Positions 25,776 through 26,340 of a stretch of DNA of 26,340 nucleotides are shown one piece after another. Position 1 is the stretch's first letter. Each line of letters opens with the position of its first letter. The position numbers and the translations under genes were made by a program. The DNA lies in IMG/VR virus record IMGVR_UViG_3300033571_010663, positions 1 to 26,340 of that record; one strand, given 5' to 3'. Under the pieces are notes generated by a model. That model was not told the origin of the DNA. It saw only the letters and a program-made list of their open reading frames with translations, and did not search any database. This stretch comes from a virus.

Positions 25776-26321
25776 CTAGAAAACTGTTACATCAAGATCA
25801 GGGTATATTGCTTTATTCATAAGCCTTGGTAATATCTTTCTGACTTCCGCCATTGGAAGAAATGGTTCCGTCCTAACAAAGCCACCTTTTGAATACGGAC
25901 ATACCCACTTTGCAATACTGTTGCTGACGTAAATCAATGGAAACTCGGAAACATTTCCAATCCATATACAGCCCTCGTCAATTGGTTGATGCGATCTAAA
26001 CCTTGTGCGAACAAAAGGAAAGAATGCACCTTCTGGCGCAGTAAATGTTTCGTAGTCAATATACTTCCCTCCCCACGCCATTTCACTAAGCTCAAAATAT
26101 CTCTGAGTAAATAGATAAACCTTGTCAGCTTCTGGAATAGCGTTCTCTTCGGCGTTGAATAAGCTTGAATAAATATCCTTGATTCGCAATGTGTAGCTCT
26201 TGCTATTTGTAAGCGCTTCCTTGCAAAGCGCAAATCTTCTTTTAGTTTGCGTCTCAGTAAACAGAAGGTTTCCACTTTCCGAATACTTGTAATGCAATTT
26301 CTTCGGCTGTCTTGGCCTCAT
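25776..26321 (-). CDS. Unknown protein (181 aa)
   Basis: The ATG at 26319-26321 has GGAGGT seven bases before it, the best ribosome binding site of the region. The protein is basic at the start (MRPRQPKKLHYKYSESGNLL), then TLRIKDIYSSLFNAEE, then aromatic-rich sequence (WGGKYIDYETFTAPEGAFFP) and PLIYVSNSIAKWVCPYSKGG, ending with a helix AEVRKILPRLMNKAIYP. I do not recognise a family. It ends 16 bases before the first cassette promoter of the window, and its own promoter is outside the window. Confidence 0.7.
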   Translation of the reverse strand: MRPRQPKKLHYKYSESGNLLFTETQTKRRFALCKEALTNSKSYTLRIKDIYSSLFNAEENAIPEADKVYLFTQRYFELSEMAWGGKYIDYETFTAPEGAFFPFVRTRFRSHQPIDEGCIWIGNVSEFPLIYVSNSIAKWVCPYSKGGFVRTEPFLPMAEVRKILPRLMNKAIYPDLDVTVF

Positions 26322-26340
26322 ATCTCTTGACCTCCGAAAG

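Noticed and set aside
1-26340. CRISPR arrays, tRNA or rRNA genes, insertion sequences, reverse transcriptase with template/variable repeats
   Set aside because: No direct-repeat/spacer pattern, cloverleaf, transposase or reverse transcriptase motif was seen on either strand.
1-26340. Cyanobacterial HIP1 (GCGATCGC) sites as host evidence
   Set aside because: Only partial matches such as GCGATCGG near 4929 and 9130 were seen, so the motif gives no support for a cyanobacterial host.

Overview
The window is one arm of a tailed double-stranded DNA phage (Caudoviricetes), read backwards: every gene I support lies on the minus strand, so transcription runs from 26340 towards 1. The head and connector set, with a tail-terminator-type protein followed by the first codons of a probable tail tube gene, suggests a siphovirus-like particle. 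The host cannot be fixed from the sequence. Frequent leaders without a Shine-Dalgarno site and the general look of the structural proteins are compatible with a cyanobacterial host, but this is a weak inference. No integrase, lysis gene, polymerase, tRNA or CRISPR array is visible.

Region 1 (26321 to 12831) is a dense field of about 33 small genes, nearly all of unknown function. It is cut into eight consecutive transcription cassettes. Seven begin with an almost identical strong sigma70-type promoter (TTGACA or TTGACG, exactly 17 bp, TATAAT) whose spacer carries an inverted repeat resembling an operator, followed at about the transcription start by an RNA hairpin. The hairpin sequence varies between cassettes while pairing is mostly kept. 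The eighth (near 21020) keeps the -35, half of the dyad and a hairpin but has lost the -10. Several protein families here are ones I recognise as recurrent orphans of phages and plasmids. No repressor gene is identifiable in the window.

Region 2 (12740 to 8798) holds the probable small terminase subunit, a short winged-helix-like protein with a weak resemblance to RepL-type initiators, and about 850 bp of non-coding DNA with a 49-bp-period tandem repeat (10699-10990), GTAAGTAAGT tracts and a GAATGAAT field. Three less familiar genes follow. The layout looks like a replication origin and/or packaging region placed between the two terminase subunits.

Region 3 (8711 to 1) is the morphogenesis module in the usual order: large terminase, portal, scaffold-like protein, three small accessory proteins, major capsid protein, small Pro/Ala-rich protein, head-tail adaptor, head closure, tail completion, tail terminator, and the start of a probable tail tube gene. 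Intrinsic terminators follow several single genes here, two with a UUCG loop, so capsid-region transcription is probably tuned gene by gene. The capsid gene has a 150-nt leader with four small hairpins in a row.

Four genes shorter than 60 codons (2106-2273, 3510-3683, 13275-13442, 22711-22860) were found by reading the gaps. Many starts were moved inward from TTG or upstream codons to an ATG that overlaps the previous stop (ATGA or TAATG) or sits behind a recognisable leader.
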